A stretch of DNA of 64,000 nt from Halolactibacillus miurensis (GCF_900116255.1 NZ_FPAI01000014.1:1-64000), one strand, 5' to 3'. Positions 26,649-36,912 are shown, counted from the first letter of the stretch. Notes: generated from the letters alone by a model not told the origin. A program made the numbers and translations.

Positions 26649-28391
26649 ATGTCACAGAAAATAATCGATAATTTAACTAACATCATTGATAATGAACAAG
26701 TAAAAACAGTGTTTCAACCGATTATATCGTTAAGAGATGGACGTGTATTAGGTCATGAAGCCCTTAGTCGGATCACGTGTGAAGGTGAGATTGATAACCC
26801 CAGTCTGTTGTTTGAGGTCGCTACTCACTACAATCGATTATGGGAAGTTGAAATGTTGTGCCGGAAAACGGCTTTCGATGCGGCTTATCGCTTTATGATT
26901 CCGCCGTATAGTAAAAAGCTGTTTTTAAACGTGAACCCAAACATTATGCATGACGATGCTTTTAGTAAAGGGTTTACGAAAAGCTTCTTGAAACAATTTA
27001 ACTTAACGTCAAACAATGTCATCTTTGAAATTACCGAACGCGATATGATTACGGATTTTGATAGCTTTCAGTCAACGATGACCCACTACAAAAACCAAAA
27101 CTTTAAAATAGCGATTGATGATGCCGGGGCGGGTTATTCGGGTCTAAATCTAATCAGTGAAATTAATCCCCATTATATTAAGTTAGATAAACAACTCATC
27201 AGAGGGATTGATCAAGACAATATTAAGTATGCCATCGTGAAAGGCATGGTTGAAGTCACAAAGATCACGAATATCGCCTTAATCGCTGAAGGCATTGAAA
27301 CAAATGTTGAACTAGAAGCTTTAATCGATTTAGGTGTCCATTACGGGCAAGGTTATCTTATTCAAAGGCCAGCCGAAGCGATTCTTGATGTCGCAGATAC
27401 ATTGATTAATAGAATTATCACATTGAATCAGAAAAAACATGTCCTTAACCCATCAGCCCTTCCGCACATGCAGATTGAACATATCTCTTCACTGACAGAT
27501 ACTGTCTCTCCATATGAAAAAGTAGCCGTGATTCAAGCGTTCTTTGCGGCGCATCCTAATCATGTTGGGTTATCTGTCATTGAAGGGAATGTACCTGTCG
27601 GGATTGTGACACCTGAGAAGCTTGGGGTGAAATTAAGCAGTATGTATGGCTATACGCTCTACCAAAACAAGCCAATCAGTGAGGTCATGGACTGAAGTTT
27701 TCTTAGAGTGGATAGTAACTTATCCATCAGCGAAGTGTCAGCGGTCGCGATGGCAAGACCGAATCATCAGCTGTATGATTGTATCGTCGTCACAAAAGCT
27801 GATGACTTTATCGGTACAGTCACAATTAAAGACTTACTACAAAAGTCGATGGAAATTGAAATCACCTCAGCTAAACACCAAAACCCGCTCTCTGGGCTAC
27901 CAGGGAATTTAATTGTGGAACAACAGTTAGAACAGTTTATATTAAACCCTCAACCGGCAAGTGTGGCTTATATCGATATTGATCACTTTAAGGCCTTTAA
28001 TGATTGCTACGGTTTTGAAAACGGTGACCGGGTTATTCGGTTTCTAGCAACCCTACTTAAAACGACTTTTCCACATCAATTTATTGGTCGTGTAGGTGGG
28101 GACGATTTTGTCGTTGCCCTAGACGAAGCGGTGACAGAATCATATTTTCACACACTCACGCAACAGTTTAAAGACCACGCCGCGTTGTTTTATTCTGACG
28201 TAGATCAAGCAAATGGTTGTCTCATTGGTCAGGACCGATGCGGAGACAGACAAACATTCCCGCTAATGACAATCACCTGTGTCGTTGTGAATAATCGTAA
28301 TCACACTTTCACTAACATCTATGATTTGACCGAATATCTCGCTGAGTTAAAACATCAAGCGAAAACAGAGAAGTTTAGATCGGTGACATAG
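26649..28391 (+). pseudogene. EAL-CBS-GGDEF cyclic-di-GMP protein split by an in-frame TGA
   Basis: Two adjacent frames in the same phase are separated only by TGA at 27693-27695. Read through, they give about 580 residues: an EAL phosphodiesterase domain (about 15-255; HEALSR, EITERD, IDDAGAGYSGL, AEGIE, GYLIQRP all intact), a CBS pair (about 270-410) cut at its middle, and a GGDEF domain (about 420-575) with GGDDF. The stop falls in SEVMD-stop-SFLRV, where a CBS domain often has a tryptophan, so TGG to TGA is the likely change. The first half alone still holds a complete EAL domain and could be active. An ATG at 27708 could restart the second half but has no good ribosome binding site. Confidence 0.8.
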
Positions 28392-28395
28392 TTAA

Positions 28396-28450
28396 GAAGC
28401 GCCAAGCTATTTATACCTTTTTAAAAGGGATTAGTTTGCCGCTTTTTTTT
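28396..28450 (+). terminator. Terminator after the EAL-GGDEF gene
   Basis: AAGCGCCAA and TTGCCGCTT pair with one mismatch, with an inner stem of CCTTTT and AAAAGG, followed by eight T. Confidence 0.75.
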
Positions 28451-28935
28451 GTTTTTCTGTTATCAACGTTGTCTGATAACAGTGATGACATTAAAAGATA
28501 GTCATCATTCAAGTGTTTTTTACAGTGACAGACCTTACTAGAATAAATTGATTAGTATGTGGAGTAGAATCTTCTTAAAGTCAATCAATATAGTTTTTGA
28601 TGGCGTGATGTCACCATCTCAATATTAAGAGGGTAATTTTTTTGTAGCGACGAAAGGAAGTCATTATATAGTTAGAGTGTCGCGTAAAGACATACTACAA
28701 AAAGTTAATGTGAATAAATGACAAAATATTTCATTAGGATAATCGGGTCTGTGTTTGTGCAACAACAATTTAAACAGGTTGTGTAAAATTAATTAACTTG
28801 CTGATCTATGACTGATTGAAAAAGTTGTTTTTAGGAAGAATACGTATTAGGAAGCTATTTGTATCTTTTGGAAATTTACGCTATTATTTAAAACGTAAGA
28901 AAGTTCATTCTTTTCGTAAAAAAGGAGATTTTTTA
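28451..28935. other. Spacer before the ABC exporter pair
   Basis: It contains a perfect 9-bp inverted repeat (CTGTTATCA at 28457-28465 with TGATAACAG at 28474-28482), which could be an operator or a weak hairpin. Otherwise it is AT-rich without a supported gene. The in-frame upstream extension of the ATPase from 28816 lacks a ribosome binding site. Confidence 0.45.
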
Positions 28936-29634
28936 ATGTTAAAAGTGTCTAGTCTAAGCAAAGTATACAAAAGAACAACAGCAGTGGATGACGTGAATTT
29001 TGACGTTTCCAAAGGAGAAATTGCTGTTTTGGTCGGACCAAATGGTGCAGGTAAGTCCACAACAATTAAAAGTATTGTCGGTCTGCTGAGGTTTAATGGG
29101 GAAGTAACGATTGGTTCGTATGATAATAAAAGTATAGAAGCCAAGAAGCTTTTATCTTACGTACCAGAGATTCCAGCATTATTTCCGCTACTTACTGTAC
29201 GTGAGCATGTTGAATATATGTCTTTAGCATATGGTAAAAGCGTTAATAAAGAAAAAATTGAAACGTTATTAAAAAGATTTGATCTAGTTGATAAACAAGA
29301 TAAATTAGGAGATGAACTTTCTAAAGGTATGATGCAGAAGGTCAGTATCTGTTCGGCAGTTATTGTCAACCCGGAAGTGATTGTGTTTGATGAACCAATG
29401 ATGGGCCTTGATCCAAAAGCGATTAAAGAGATAAAAAAATTAATCATTGAATTAAAAGAAGCCAATAAAGTTGTATTATTAAGCACGCACATGATTGAAA
29501 TGATTGAAGATCTTTGGGATAGGGTGATTATTATGAAAGAGGGGAAAGTTATTGATAATGTTACGCGATTAGAAACAAATCATCGCGCTTTAGAAGAGTT
29601 TTTCTTTGAAATAACAGGTGATACCGATGAATGA
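28936..29634 (+). CDS. ABC transporter ATP-binding protein
   Basis: The 232-residue ATPase has Walker A GPNGAGKST, a signature-type LSKGMMQKV in place of LSGG, Walker B VIVFDEP and the H-loop STHM. The replaced glycine pair in the signature is common in this exporter group. ATG 28936 follows AAAGGAG. It overlaps the permease gene by 8 bases, so the two form one exporter. Substrate unknown. Confidence 0.9.
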   Translation: MLKVSSLSKVYKRTTAVDDVNFDVSKGEIAVLVGPNGAGKSTTIKSIVGLLRFNGEVTIGSYDNKSIEAKKLLSYVPEIPALFPLLTVREHVEYMSLAYGKSVNKEKIETLLKRFDLVDKQDKLGDELSKGMMQKVSICSAVIVNPEVIVFDEPMMGLDPKAIKEIKKLIIELKEANKVVLLSTHMIEMIEDLWDRVIIMKEGKVIDNVTRLETNHRALEEFFFEITGDTDE

Positions 29635-31219
29635 GTCTTTACGGTATTTGATGAAAAGGTCGGTTATAAATAGTTTTAAAAAAACACTTAAAAGACCATT
29701 AAAAGCTTTTGGCATTTTACTTCTCGTTATTTACTATCTTATGATACCTTTCATAGTGGAGCAATTGATGACGGATATCGGTTTAAAAAATAAGGAAGGC
29801 TTTGTCTTAATTGCGAGTATCGGAACGTTATACATTGTTTTACCAATGACCTTATCTTATTTTAAAAGAAAAGGAATCAACTTTAAGAACCAAGATATTA
29901 ACTTCATCTTAGCCAGTCCAACTTCACCGAAACAAGCAATTATCTATGGTTTATCTAAAGAAATATTTATTAATATGGTCATGCAAATTATGATTTTTAT
30001 TGCTGCCTTTTTCGTGTTTAACATCTCTTTACTAACGACGGTTGTTTTAATAGCTGTCAATATGGTGTTTTCAAATTTGCTAAGAAACAGTTTAGCAATG
30101 ATCATGTACGCGAGTGAGGACATAACAATCAAACAAAAACAACTGATTAAAAAGATCGTCTATTCGCTCTTAGCTCTGTTTACTGTTTTTTTACTTACGA
30201 TTGTCATCAGTCAAACGATAAAAGCTGGATTTGATTTTTCTTATCTTACTTCAGTCATCACTTCACCAGTTGTTTTAATGTTTCCGGTTTTCGGATGGCA
30301 ATTAGGGTGGATTAATTTAATGATATTAGGACCAACAACTTATACGTTAATATCAACAGGGCTTTACTTTATCTCGTCCATTTATCTCGCGTACGTTGCT
30401 TATAAAATGGTATGTAAAGGAGAGTATTATGAAGATGCGTTATCTTTTTCTAAACATGTTAGTCACATCGCAAGTAAAAAGGGTAATATTACAATATCAG
30501 AAATATTCGGAAGAAAGAAAAAGAGATATGACTACAAAGGAAGGTTGGAAGGGTTATACGCAAAGGTTATCTTTCATAAACAAATGACTGAGCTTAGAAG
30601 ATCCAAAAAGATTATCTTATCTCTTAAGGATTTTGTATACCTTGTTGTTGGAATCGGATTGGGAGTAGCTTCGGTCTTTTTTAATGATTTTATCACGTCT
30701 GAATATTTCTTTGAAATTATTGTGGCTATTGGTATGTATTTAACGGTCTTTATTAAAACGAGATCAAGTTGGAAAAATGAATTTGAAAATTACTATATAT
30801 TTATTATGCCTGATTCCTCTATTAATAAGTTATTTCGTGCGACTCTACTAGAAAATATCTTATCCTTTATTCGTGCTATTTTATTAGCAGTACCAGCGGG
30901 AATACTTATGCGCGCGCCTCTTTGGCAAATTGTAGGTGCGATTATCGCTCAAACGTTAATAAAAGTAATGATGACGTATGTAAGTATTTATATTGAGGAG
31001 ATTATTGGTGCTAAGATTGGCAAGGTTATTGCGTCATTCATTAATTTTATTGTTTCAATAGTGTTAGTGATTATCCCTATCGTTGCTATACTTATTATAA
31101 TGAACGGTATGTTGTTTATCAGTTTTAGCATAATCGTTTTGTATACAATCGGTGTGATTATTTTGTTTTTAGCTTTAGCCGCCATTAATTTAACGAATAT
31201 TGAAAGTTTAGAGGAGTAG
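29627..31219 (+). CDS. Putative ABC exporter permease (ABC_tran_2 type)
   Basis: About 530 residues with roughly twelve membrane spans in two halves and a basic cytoplasmic middle (about 275-325). The ILASPTSPKQAIIYGLSKE block is characteristic of the Firmicute putative ABC exporter family. ATG 29627, six bases after AGGTG and overlapping the ATPase stop, is preferred over GTG 29618. Its only partner is the upstream ATPase; a strong terminator ends the pair. The family's substrates are not established. Confidence 0.8.
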   Translation: MNESLRYLMKRSVINSFKKTLKRPLKAFGILLLVIYYLMIPFIVEQLMTDIGLKNKEGFVLIASIGTLYIVLPMTLSYFKRKGINFKNQDINFILASPTSPKQAIIYGLSKEIFINMVMQIMIFIAAFFVFNISLLTTVVLIAVNMVFSNLLRNSLAMIMYASEDITIKQKQLIKKIVYSLLALFTVFLLTIVISQTIKAGFDFSYLTSVITSPVVLMFPVFGWQLGWINLMILGPTTYTLISTGLYFISSIYLAYVAYKMVCKGEYYEDALSFSKHVSHIASKKGNITISEIFGRKKKRYDYKGRLEGLYAKVIFHKQMTELRRSKKIILSLKDFVYLVVGIGLGVASVFFNDFITSEYFFEIIVAIGMYLTVFIKTRSSWKNEFENYYIFIMPDSSINKLFRATLLENILSFIRAILLAVPAGILMRAPLWQIVGAIIAQTLIKVMMTYVSIYIEEIIGAKIGKVIASFINFIVSIVLVIIPIVAILIIMNGMLFISFSIIVLYTIGVIILFLALAAINLTNIESLEE

Positions 31220-31327
31220 CATTTTTATAAAAACAGACGCTTACTCAAGCTTTCCGCTATATGTCTTAATGAAAATAACAGGATTACTATTATAGACTGT
31301 TCCTTGAATTGTGGAGTTAAATAATCA

Positions 31328-31383
31328 AGAAGTGTCACCAGTTTCTACCTCTTTGAGGTAAAACAGTTGATGCTTCTTTTTTG
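31328..31383 (+). terminator. Long hairpin terminator after the ABC exporter pair
   Basis: The top of the stem is TACCTC (31346-31351) and GAGGTA (31355-31360). The lower stem is imperfect and runs to AGAAG (31328) with CTTCT (31373-31377), followed by a T-run. Confidence 0.75.
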
Positions 31384-31492
31384 TCGTGTGAATTCAGGTG
31401 ATGTTGATAGTAAATGGAAACAAAAGTCTATCATTTTAATGATAAATTACGTATGATGAGAGTATTAAATAAAGGAAATATCGCAGGATATA

Positions 31493-31521
31493 TTGAATCG
31501 GTTGTCACATTCACTTATAAT
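31493..31521 (+). promoter_or_regulatory. Putative promoter of the tctA-mevalonate unit
   Basis: TTGAAT (31493-31498) and TATAAT (31516-31521) are 17 bp apart, 39 bases before the first gene of the unit. Confidence 0.5.
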
Positions 31522-31559
31522 TTACAACAGTGTGAGTCTTTTTTAGGAAGGAATTTAAT

Positions 31560-31835
31560 ATGACCACAAATAAACAGAATGATCCATCACTATTAACGGA
31601 ATCATCAAAAGAGCTCATTGAAGTGTGGGAAGATGTGATTGATGTTCACGATTTAGTGTTAGCCATCATCATAACTGTCACCCTCACCATGACTTTATGT
31701 GTTTTAGCGCCTAACCAAGCACCTTTTCCGCTGATCTTCGGCTTAGTTGGTGCACTGTTAGGTTTTAGTTTAAGTATCTTTTTAATCAAACCAAAACGAA
31801 CCGTCATGCTAATCAAAAGTAAGGGGGAAAAGTAA
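31560..31835 (+). CDS. Small two-span membrane protein next to the TctA-like transporter
   Basis: The 91-residue protein has a charged N-terminal third and two spans (about 31-50 and 58-76). It ends one base before the ATG of the TctA-like gene, so the two are surely co-translated. Tripartite tricarboxylate transporters have a small membrane subunit, TctB, normally with four spans; this could be a reduced equivalent, though no sequence match is visible. Confidence 0.7.
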   Translation: MTTNKQNDPSLLTESSKELIEVWEDVIDVHDLVLAIIITVTLTMTLCVLAPNQAPFPLIFGLVGALLGFSLSIFLIKPKRTVMLIKSKGEK

Positions 31836-33182
31836 ATGGACCCGTTACTGATTATGCAACTACTTATTGCGGCCGTTGCTGGGACACTGATCTATACAGT
31901 GATTGGTATTGCCCCTGGGACTGATGAAACAGCGGTACTGGCGCCGGTAACACTTGTTTTAGTCTTAACCGGCTTATCACCGATCATTATTTTAACATTT
32001 TTTATTAGCGCGATTGTCGCTAAAAAACTTACCGACTCAATACCGGTCGCGGTCGCCGGCATTCCGGGTGGTGTTATGGCGGCGCCGATGGTCGAACACG
32101 CGCTCGTGTTAAAAAAACATAACCGCGCCGATTTGGCGATTCGCAAAATGGCCTCAGGCTCAGTTATCGGGACGCTCATTAGTGTGCCGCTGAGTCTATT
32201 GTTAGCGCAACAACTGTTGCCATTTGCCGATATCGTCAAGACATATGCGAACCCACTTTTTTTCTTTGGCGCGATTTTTTTAGCACTCATGTCAAAAGAA
32301 CGGTTCGTCAGCTTACTGGCGATTTTACCGTTTGCCCTCCTCATCCAAGGATTAAGGGAACTGTACTGGGCAACAGGGGTTGTACCAGAAGGCCAAACGG
32401 TTTTTACGTCGTTTTTCTTAGGGATTACGATTGGGCCAGTCTTACTGACCTTATTTGAATTGTTTAATACAGATAAACGCACAACCATAAAAAAACACCA
32501 AACAAAAGAAGTGAAACTACGTTACCAACAACATGTAGAAACACTCGACCCATTTAAAATTCTGTCGAAAGAAGAATTAACATGGAGTACGTTATCTAGT
32601 GTGTTTGGTTCATTATTATTTATATTAAGTCCAGTCGGGATTACAATTCTCTTAGGTGAAGTTATTTCGAGTCGGGTGAAAGACCCGGTCAGAAAAGCGA
32701 GCCTTGCGATCAGTAGTATGGACGCTCTAACAAATGCCGCCTATATCGCCGGGACCTTAATTCCCTTGATTGCCTTAGGCGTCCCGCTCTCACCGGTAGC
32801 GATTGGACCAGGTGGAGCCCTATTTAATGCCCCACCTGTCTTTAACGAAGCGTATAATATGCACCATGCCCTGTCGATGCCTGAGTTTATTATCGCCACG
32901 CTCATTGGGGCAACGGTGGCGATTGTCATTACCTACTTTATTATCGTCAAATATGCTGAAGCGATTTGTTATGTCGTGTTTAAATATGTCCCACATGAAG
33001 CCCTACTTGCACTTTTTATCGGACTCGTCGTCTTACTTAGCTTTATGGATGGTGGCTTACTCAATGTCTTTGGTGTCGGTCTTGTCGCCATTGTGGCGGG
33101 GTATTTTCATCGACTTGGTATGAATTACGGCGTCCAATTTATGGTACTGTATGCGGCCCCATGGCTGATTAGTTTATTTTAA
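31836..33182 (+). CDS. TctA-family (tripartite tricarboxylate-type) transporter membrane protein
   Basis: The 448-residue protein has about eleven spans and the two glycine/proline-rich TctA repeats, here GIAPGTDETAVLAPVTLVL and the VPLSPVAIGPGGALFNAPPVF region. TctA is the large membrane subunit of importers that normally need a TctC binding protein; no tctC is present. It is encoded 30 bases upstream of three mevalonate-pathway genes and appears to share their promoter. A function in moving mevalonate or another carboxylate is a guess from context. Confidence 0.75.
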   Translation: MDPLLIMQLLIAAVAGTLIYTVIGIAPGTDETAVLAPVTLVLVLTGLSPIIILTFFISAIVAKKLTDSIPVAVAGIPGGVMAAPMVEHALVLKKHNRADLAIRKMASGSVIGTLISVPLSLLLAQQLLPFADIVKTYANPLFFFGAIFLALMSKERFVSLLAILPFALLIQGLRELYWATGVVPEGQTVFTSFFLGITIGPVLLTLFELFNTDKRTTIKKHQTKEVKLRYQQHVETLDPFKILSKEELTWSTLSSVFGSLLFILSPVGITILLGEVISSRVKDPVRKASLAISSMDALTNAAYIAGTLIPLIALGVPLSPVAIGPGGALFNAPPVFNEAYNMHHALSMPEFIIATLIGATVAIVITYFIIVKYAEAICYVVFKYVPHEALLALFIGLVVLLSFMDGGLLNVFGVGLVAIVAGYFHRLGMNYGVQFMVLYAAPWLISLF

Positions 33183-33212
33183 TAGAGACATCAAAGAAAA
33201 AAGGAGACAAAT

Positions 33213-34211
33213 ATGGTCACAAACAAACAACGCCTCGGTGTAGGCTTAGCACATAGTAAATTGATTCTTATCGGTGAACATAGCGTCGTCTACCAGAAGC
33301 CCGCGATTGCGCTACCGTTTGAAGCGGTCTTTAGTGAGGTCAAGGTGGCACCATCAACTGGCGCCGTAACGTTAGCAAGCCATTTTTATAACGGGAAATT
33401 AGCACAGTTACCCGATAAATTACAAGGACTGAGACACGTGATTGAGAGAGCGTGTCAGATCAATAACCAACCAGTGAAAGATTTTACATTGACGTTAACG
33501 TCAACGATTCCAATTGGCCGTGGTCTCGGGTCTAGCGCGTCAATTGCGGCAAGTTTAGCCCGCGGGATTTTCGATTATTTTAAAGCGGATCTTTCATTAC
33601 CAGTTCTCCGTGAACTTGTCGATTTATCAGAAACGTATGCGCACGGTACGCCAAGTGGGATTGACCGGGAAGCGGTTATCAGTGATGAGCCGATTTGGTT
33701 TATTAAAGATCAGGCGGTTGAGCCGATTGAGGTAAAAGAACCTTTAAATATCATCGTCGCCGATACCGGAAGGATCGGGGATACTCATGCGGCAGTGAGC
33801 GCCGTTAACGCGCGCAGGCAAAGTGAACCGGACACAACGAATCAACTGTTAGAAGACCTCGAAAAACTAACAGAAGATGCCCGCACAATGCTTAAAACGG
33901 GGGACTTAAAAGCTCTCGGTCACGTCCTTACTGCCTCGCATGACAAGCTAAAAGCACTCGGGGTGAGTGATGAAGGATTAGACCGTTACGTTGATATTAG
34001 TCTCAGTAACGGGGCTGTAGGTGCGAAATTAACCGGTGGTGGCCGGGGAGGGTGCATGTTTGCTTTAACCGCATCCACAGAACAAGCCTTAGCTGTGGAA
34101 CAAGCTTTACTAGAGGCAGGCGCAAAAGAAACATGGTATATTCAACTAACGAACGGGGTGAAAACAGATGAAAAAAACAGCACGTGCACACACGAATATC
34201 GCTCTTATTAA
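33213..34211 (+). CDS. mvaK1: Mevalonate kinase
   Basis: The 332-residue GHMP kinase phosphorylates mevalonate at C5. It shows motif 1 (KLILIGEHSVVY, about residues 16-27), the ATP loop PIGRGLGSSAS (100-110), SGIDREAV, and motif 3 KLTGGGRGGC near residue 275. An AAAGGAG site precedes the ATG. It overlaps the next gene by 44 bases. It is the first of three enzymes that turn mevalonate into isopentenyl diphosphate. Confidence 0.95.
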   Translation: MVTNKQRLGVGLAHSKLILIGEHSVVYQKPAIALPFEAVFSEVKVAPSTGAVTLASHFYNGKLAQLPDKLQGLRHVIERACQINNQPVKDFTLTLTSTIPIGRGLGSSASIAASLARGIFDYFKADLSLPVLRELVDLSETYAHGTPSGIDREAVISDEPIWFIKDQAVEPIEVKEPLNIIVADTGRIGDTHAAVSAVNARRQSEPDTTNQLLEDLEKLTEDARTMLKTGDLKALGHVLTASHDKLKALGVSDEGLDRYVDISLSNGAVGAKLTGGGRGGCMFALTASTEQALAVEQALLEAGAKETWYIQLTNGVKTDEKNSTCTHEYRSY

Positions 34212-35145
34212 ATATTGGGGAAAGCGTGATGAGACACTGTTTTTACCAACGAATAGCAGTCTATCAATCACCCTTGATCAGTTCTATACTGATACGTCAG
34301 TAGAATTTGATGAAGTGTTAGACCAAGATACGTTTACCTTGAACGATCAACCAGTCAGTGAAACAGAACGCATCAAGATTAGTAAATTTTTAGATAAAGT
34401 CAGAACCTTTACGGGTGAAAAGCGGTTTTGCCGGGTAGAGTCGATCAATCATGTTCCAACAGCCGCCGGCTTTGCCTCATCAGCGAGTGGGTTTAGCGCA
34501 CTAGCGGCAGCGGCCGTAAAAGCGGCCGGAACTGAGGCAACATTAGAAGAGTTATCGATTCTTGCCCGACAAGGGTCAGGTTCCGCTAGTCGGTCCGTTT
34601 ACGGCGGTTTTGTTGAGTGGCAGATGGGTGAGCGAGAGGATGGACTTGATTCTTATGCCAAACAAATCTTACCAGAAGGCACGTTTGACGTCTCGGTCTT
34701 ATCAGTGGAAGTCTCGACCGAACAAAAGAAAATCCTTAGTCGTGAAGGCATGAAGCGCACCGTTGAAACCTCACCATTTTACCAGGGCTGGCTTGATACC
34801 GTTGGGGAAGATCTTGCCAATATAAAAGATGCCATTATCAATCAAGACTTTACCCGCATGGGGGAGATTTTAGAATACAATGCACTCAAAATGCATGCGA
34901 CAACACTCGGGGCCAACCCACCGTTTCTTTACTGGCAAAGTGCCACGTTAAAAGTGATGGAAGAAGTCCAAGCGATGCGTGAATCAGGTCTTGAGTGTTA
35001 CTTCACGATTGACGCTGGACCAAATGTTAAAGTCATCACCACACCTAAAAAAGAAAAAGAGATAGAGAAACAACTCAAATCACTCGATGTGGTGAAAGAG
35101 ATTTATCCATGTCGTGTTGGACCAGGTATCCGTTATATCGATTAA
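34168..35145 (+). CDS. mvaD: Diphosphomevalonate decarboxylase
   Basis: The 325-residue enzyme makes isopentenyl diphosphate from diphosphomevalonate. Diagnostic blocks are NIALIKYWGKRD at the N-terminus, PTAAGFASSASGFSALA, GSGSASRSVYGGFVEW and the catalytic-aspartate segment TIDAGPNVKVI. Length is normal. Its start lies inside the mvaK1 frame, which indicates tight coupling. Confidence 0.97.
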   Translation: MKKTARAHTNIALIKYWGKRDETLFLPTNSSLSITLDQFYTDTSVEFDEVLDQDTFTLNDQPVSETERIKISKFLDKVRTFTGEKRFCRVESINHVPTAAGFASSASGFSALAAAAVKAAGTEATLEELSILARQGSGSASRSVYGGFVEWQMGEREDGLDSYAKQILPEGTFDVSVLSVEVSTEQKKILSREGMKRTVETSPFYQGWLDTVGEDLANIKDAIINQDFTRMGEILEYNALKMHATTLGANPPFLYWQSATLKVMEEVQAMRESGLECYFTIDAGPNVKVITTPKKEKEIEKQLKSLDVVKEIYPCRVGPGIRYID

Positions 35146-35161
35146 TAAGGGGGCAGCGTTT

Positions 35162-36241
35162 ATGAACGCACATCGTTATACTATTCAAGCACCAGGGAAA
35201 TTGTTTATCGCAGGTGAATATGCGATTACCGCACCAAATCAACCGAGTATTGTGGCCGCGATTGACCGCTATTTATCAGTTGATATTCAGTCGAGTCATT
35301 TAAAGCGGATTGATTTACCGCAACTTGGACTCACCGATATTCATTGGCGATTTGATGATGATAAGTTTAAGTTATCGGTCCATGATGACCGTCTGCATTT
35401 TTTTGCATCGGTGATGAAAACAATCTATCAATATAAGGGGGCAGATACGCCGGCCCATATTTTTGTGACAAGTGATCTTGACCATGACGATGGCAAGAAA
35501 TATGGACTCGGCTCAAGTGCCGCTTTTGTGGTCGCACTAACAGAAGCACTACTCCAGTGCGGCGATAAACAAGCCGTCGATAAGTTAACGATTTTTAAGC
35601 TCGCAAGTATTGCTCACTTTAAAGCGCAAGGCAATGGTTCATGTGCCGATATTGCGGCAAGTGTCTATGGTGGTCTCGTCTATTACCGCAGTTTTGATTT
35701 TGACTTTTTATCAGATGCCTTATCAAACAACGTTCCGGTAAAAGAACTTGTCCAAATGGACTGGCCACACCTTCAAATTGAGCGACTGACGGTCCCAACG
35801 AGTCTTTATTTTATGGTCGGTTGGACAAAGGAAGAAGCACAAACGAAACCGTTCATCGAACGCTTCCAACAATTAAAAGAAACAAATCTCACGTTTTATC
35901 AAGCCTTTTTAGCCGAGACGGACACGATTGTGGAAGCTTTACGCGAAAGCTTTAAGGACAACAATCAAACAGGCGTACTAGAAGGCATTCGCGCCAATCG
36001 TCAACTGCTTAGAGCGCTCCAAGAAAAAACCGATGTGCCGATTGAAACAGAGACACTTACAACATTAATCGATAGCGCAAAAACAGGTGCCTTTAAAACA
36101 TCTGGTGCTGGTGGTGGCGATTGTGGCATCGGTTTTGTCAGTGATAAAGCGACCGTTAAACAAATAAAAGCAGCCTGGCTAGAGCATGGGATTGAGTATC
36201 TGGACCTTAATGTGTCCCCGTTTGGAGTTACTGTCAATTAA
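35162..36241 (+). CDS. mvaK2: Phosphomevalonate kinase
   Basis: The 359-residue GHMP kinase matches the Gram-positive phosphomevalonate kinases (ERG8-type): PGKLFIAGEYAI near the start, YGLGSSAAFVVALTEALL, and SGAGGGDCGIGF near the C-terminus. I chose ATG 35162, after AAGGGGG, rather than the in-frame start at 35114. It completes the lower mevalonate branch. The usual fourth gene, fni (IPP isomerase), does not follow here. Confidence 0.95.
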   Translation: MNAHRYTIQAPGKLFIAGEYAITAPNQPSIVAAIDRYLSVDIQSSHLKRIDLPQLGLTDIHWRFDDDKFKLSVHDDRLHFFASVMKTIYQYKGADTPAHIFVTSDLDHDDGKKYGLGSSAAFVVALTEALLQCGDKQAVDKLTIFKLASIAHFKAQGNGSCADIAASVYGGLVYYRSFDFDFLSDALSNNVPVKELVQMDWPHLQIERLTVPTSLYFMVGWTKEEAQTKPFIERFQQLKETNLTFYQAFLAETDTIVEALRESFKDNNQTGVLEGIRANRQLLRALQEKTDVPIETETLTTLIDSAKTGAFKTSGAGGGDCGIGFVSDKATVKQIKAAWLEHGIEYLDLNVSPFGVTVN

Positions 36242-36289
36242 TTATAACTGGAGTATATGACTATCCTTTCTAGAGGAAGGGAGATGTTT

Positions 36290-36655
36290 ATGAAAAAGAT
36301 AACGACTATGACGATGATCTATACTTTGTTATTACTAGGTTCGTGGGGCTGGTTTTTGTATGTTGACAACAAGCCGAAAACAAGTGTAGATCTAACGGAA
36401 CAGATGTTGATTAGTCAAGACTTATCTGGCTTAATCGCTCCAAATGCTTCTATATCAGAAAGTGACTTTGAGTCTTTTCAAAACTATTTTTCAGGGGGAG
36501 GTCCGCTTAAAATCAGTCAATATACGCTGCTTGAGTATGAAGATAACTTTTTGCTTATTCAAACGAATCCTGGTTTGATCAATAATCAACTATATATTCA
36601 AGATATAAAAAGTGTTGACGCAAATGAATTTGAGCGCATCTTGGAAGAAGAGTAA
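36290..36655 (+). CDS. Membrane-anchored small protein, unknown
   Basis: About 121 residues: one N-terminal span (about 8-23), which may be an uncleaved signal anchor, followed by an acidic extracytoplasmic part. ATG 36290, six bases after AGGAAGGGAG, is preferred. It lies 48 bases after mvaK2 and before a terminator, so it may be the last gene of that unit. No family recognised. Confidence 0.65.
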   Translation: MKKITTMTMIYTLLLLGSWGWFLYVDNKPKTSVDLTEQMLISQDLSGLIAPNASISESDFESFQNYFSGGGPLKISQYTLLEYEDNFLLIQTNPGLINNQLYIQDIKSVDANEFERILEEE

Positions 36656-36723
36656 CGGGTAATCACGGTTTTATGAGGGTGTTATAGGCACGTTTTCTTA
36701 CAAACATGTTCATATTATATCTT

Positions 36724-36774
36724 AAACAAACATTCAAGTAGATGTTAATTCTGCCCTGAATGTTTGTTTTTTTG
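36724..36774 (+). terminator. Terminator after the mevalonate unit
   Basis: AAACAAACATTCA (36724-36736) and its exact complement (36757-36769) form a 13-bp stem followed by a T-rich run. Confidence 0.85.
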
Positions 36775-36912
36775 TTTTAAACTTAAAACTAACTAAGCGT
36801 GAAGGATAGAAGTAACTTTTTGTTAAAATGTGAATGAATGACGCAGTAAATGATGTTCTCTTTAAATATATCTTGTACAATAGAAGAAACAAGACAAAGA
36901 TAGGTGAACAAA

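Noticed and set aside
31892-32488. 198-residue minus-strand frame opposite the TctA-like gene
   Set aside because: It is a shadow of a strongly conserved membrane protein and lacks a ribosome binding site.
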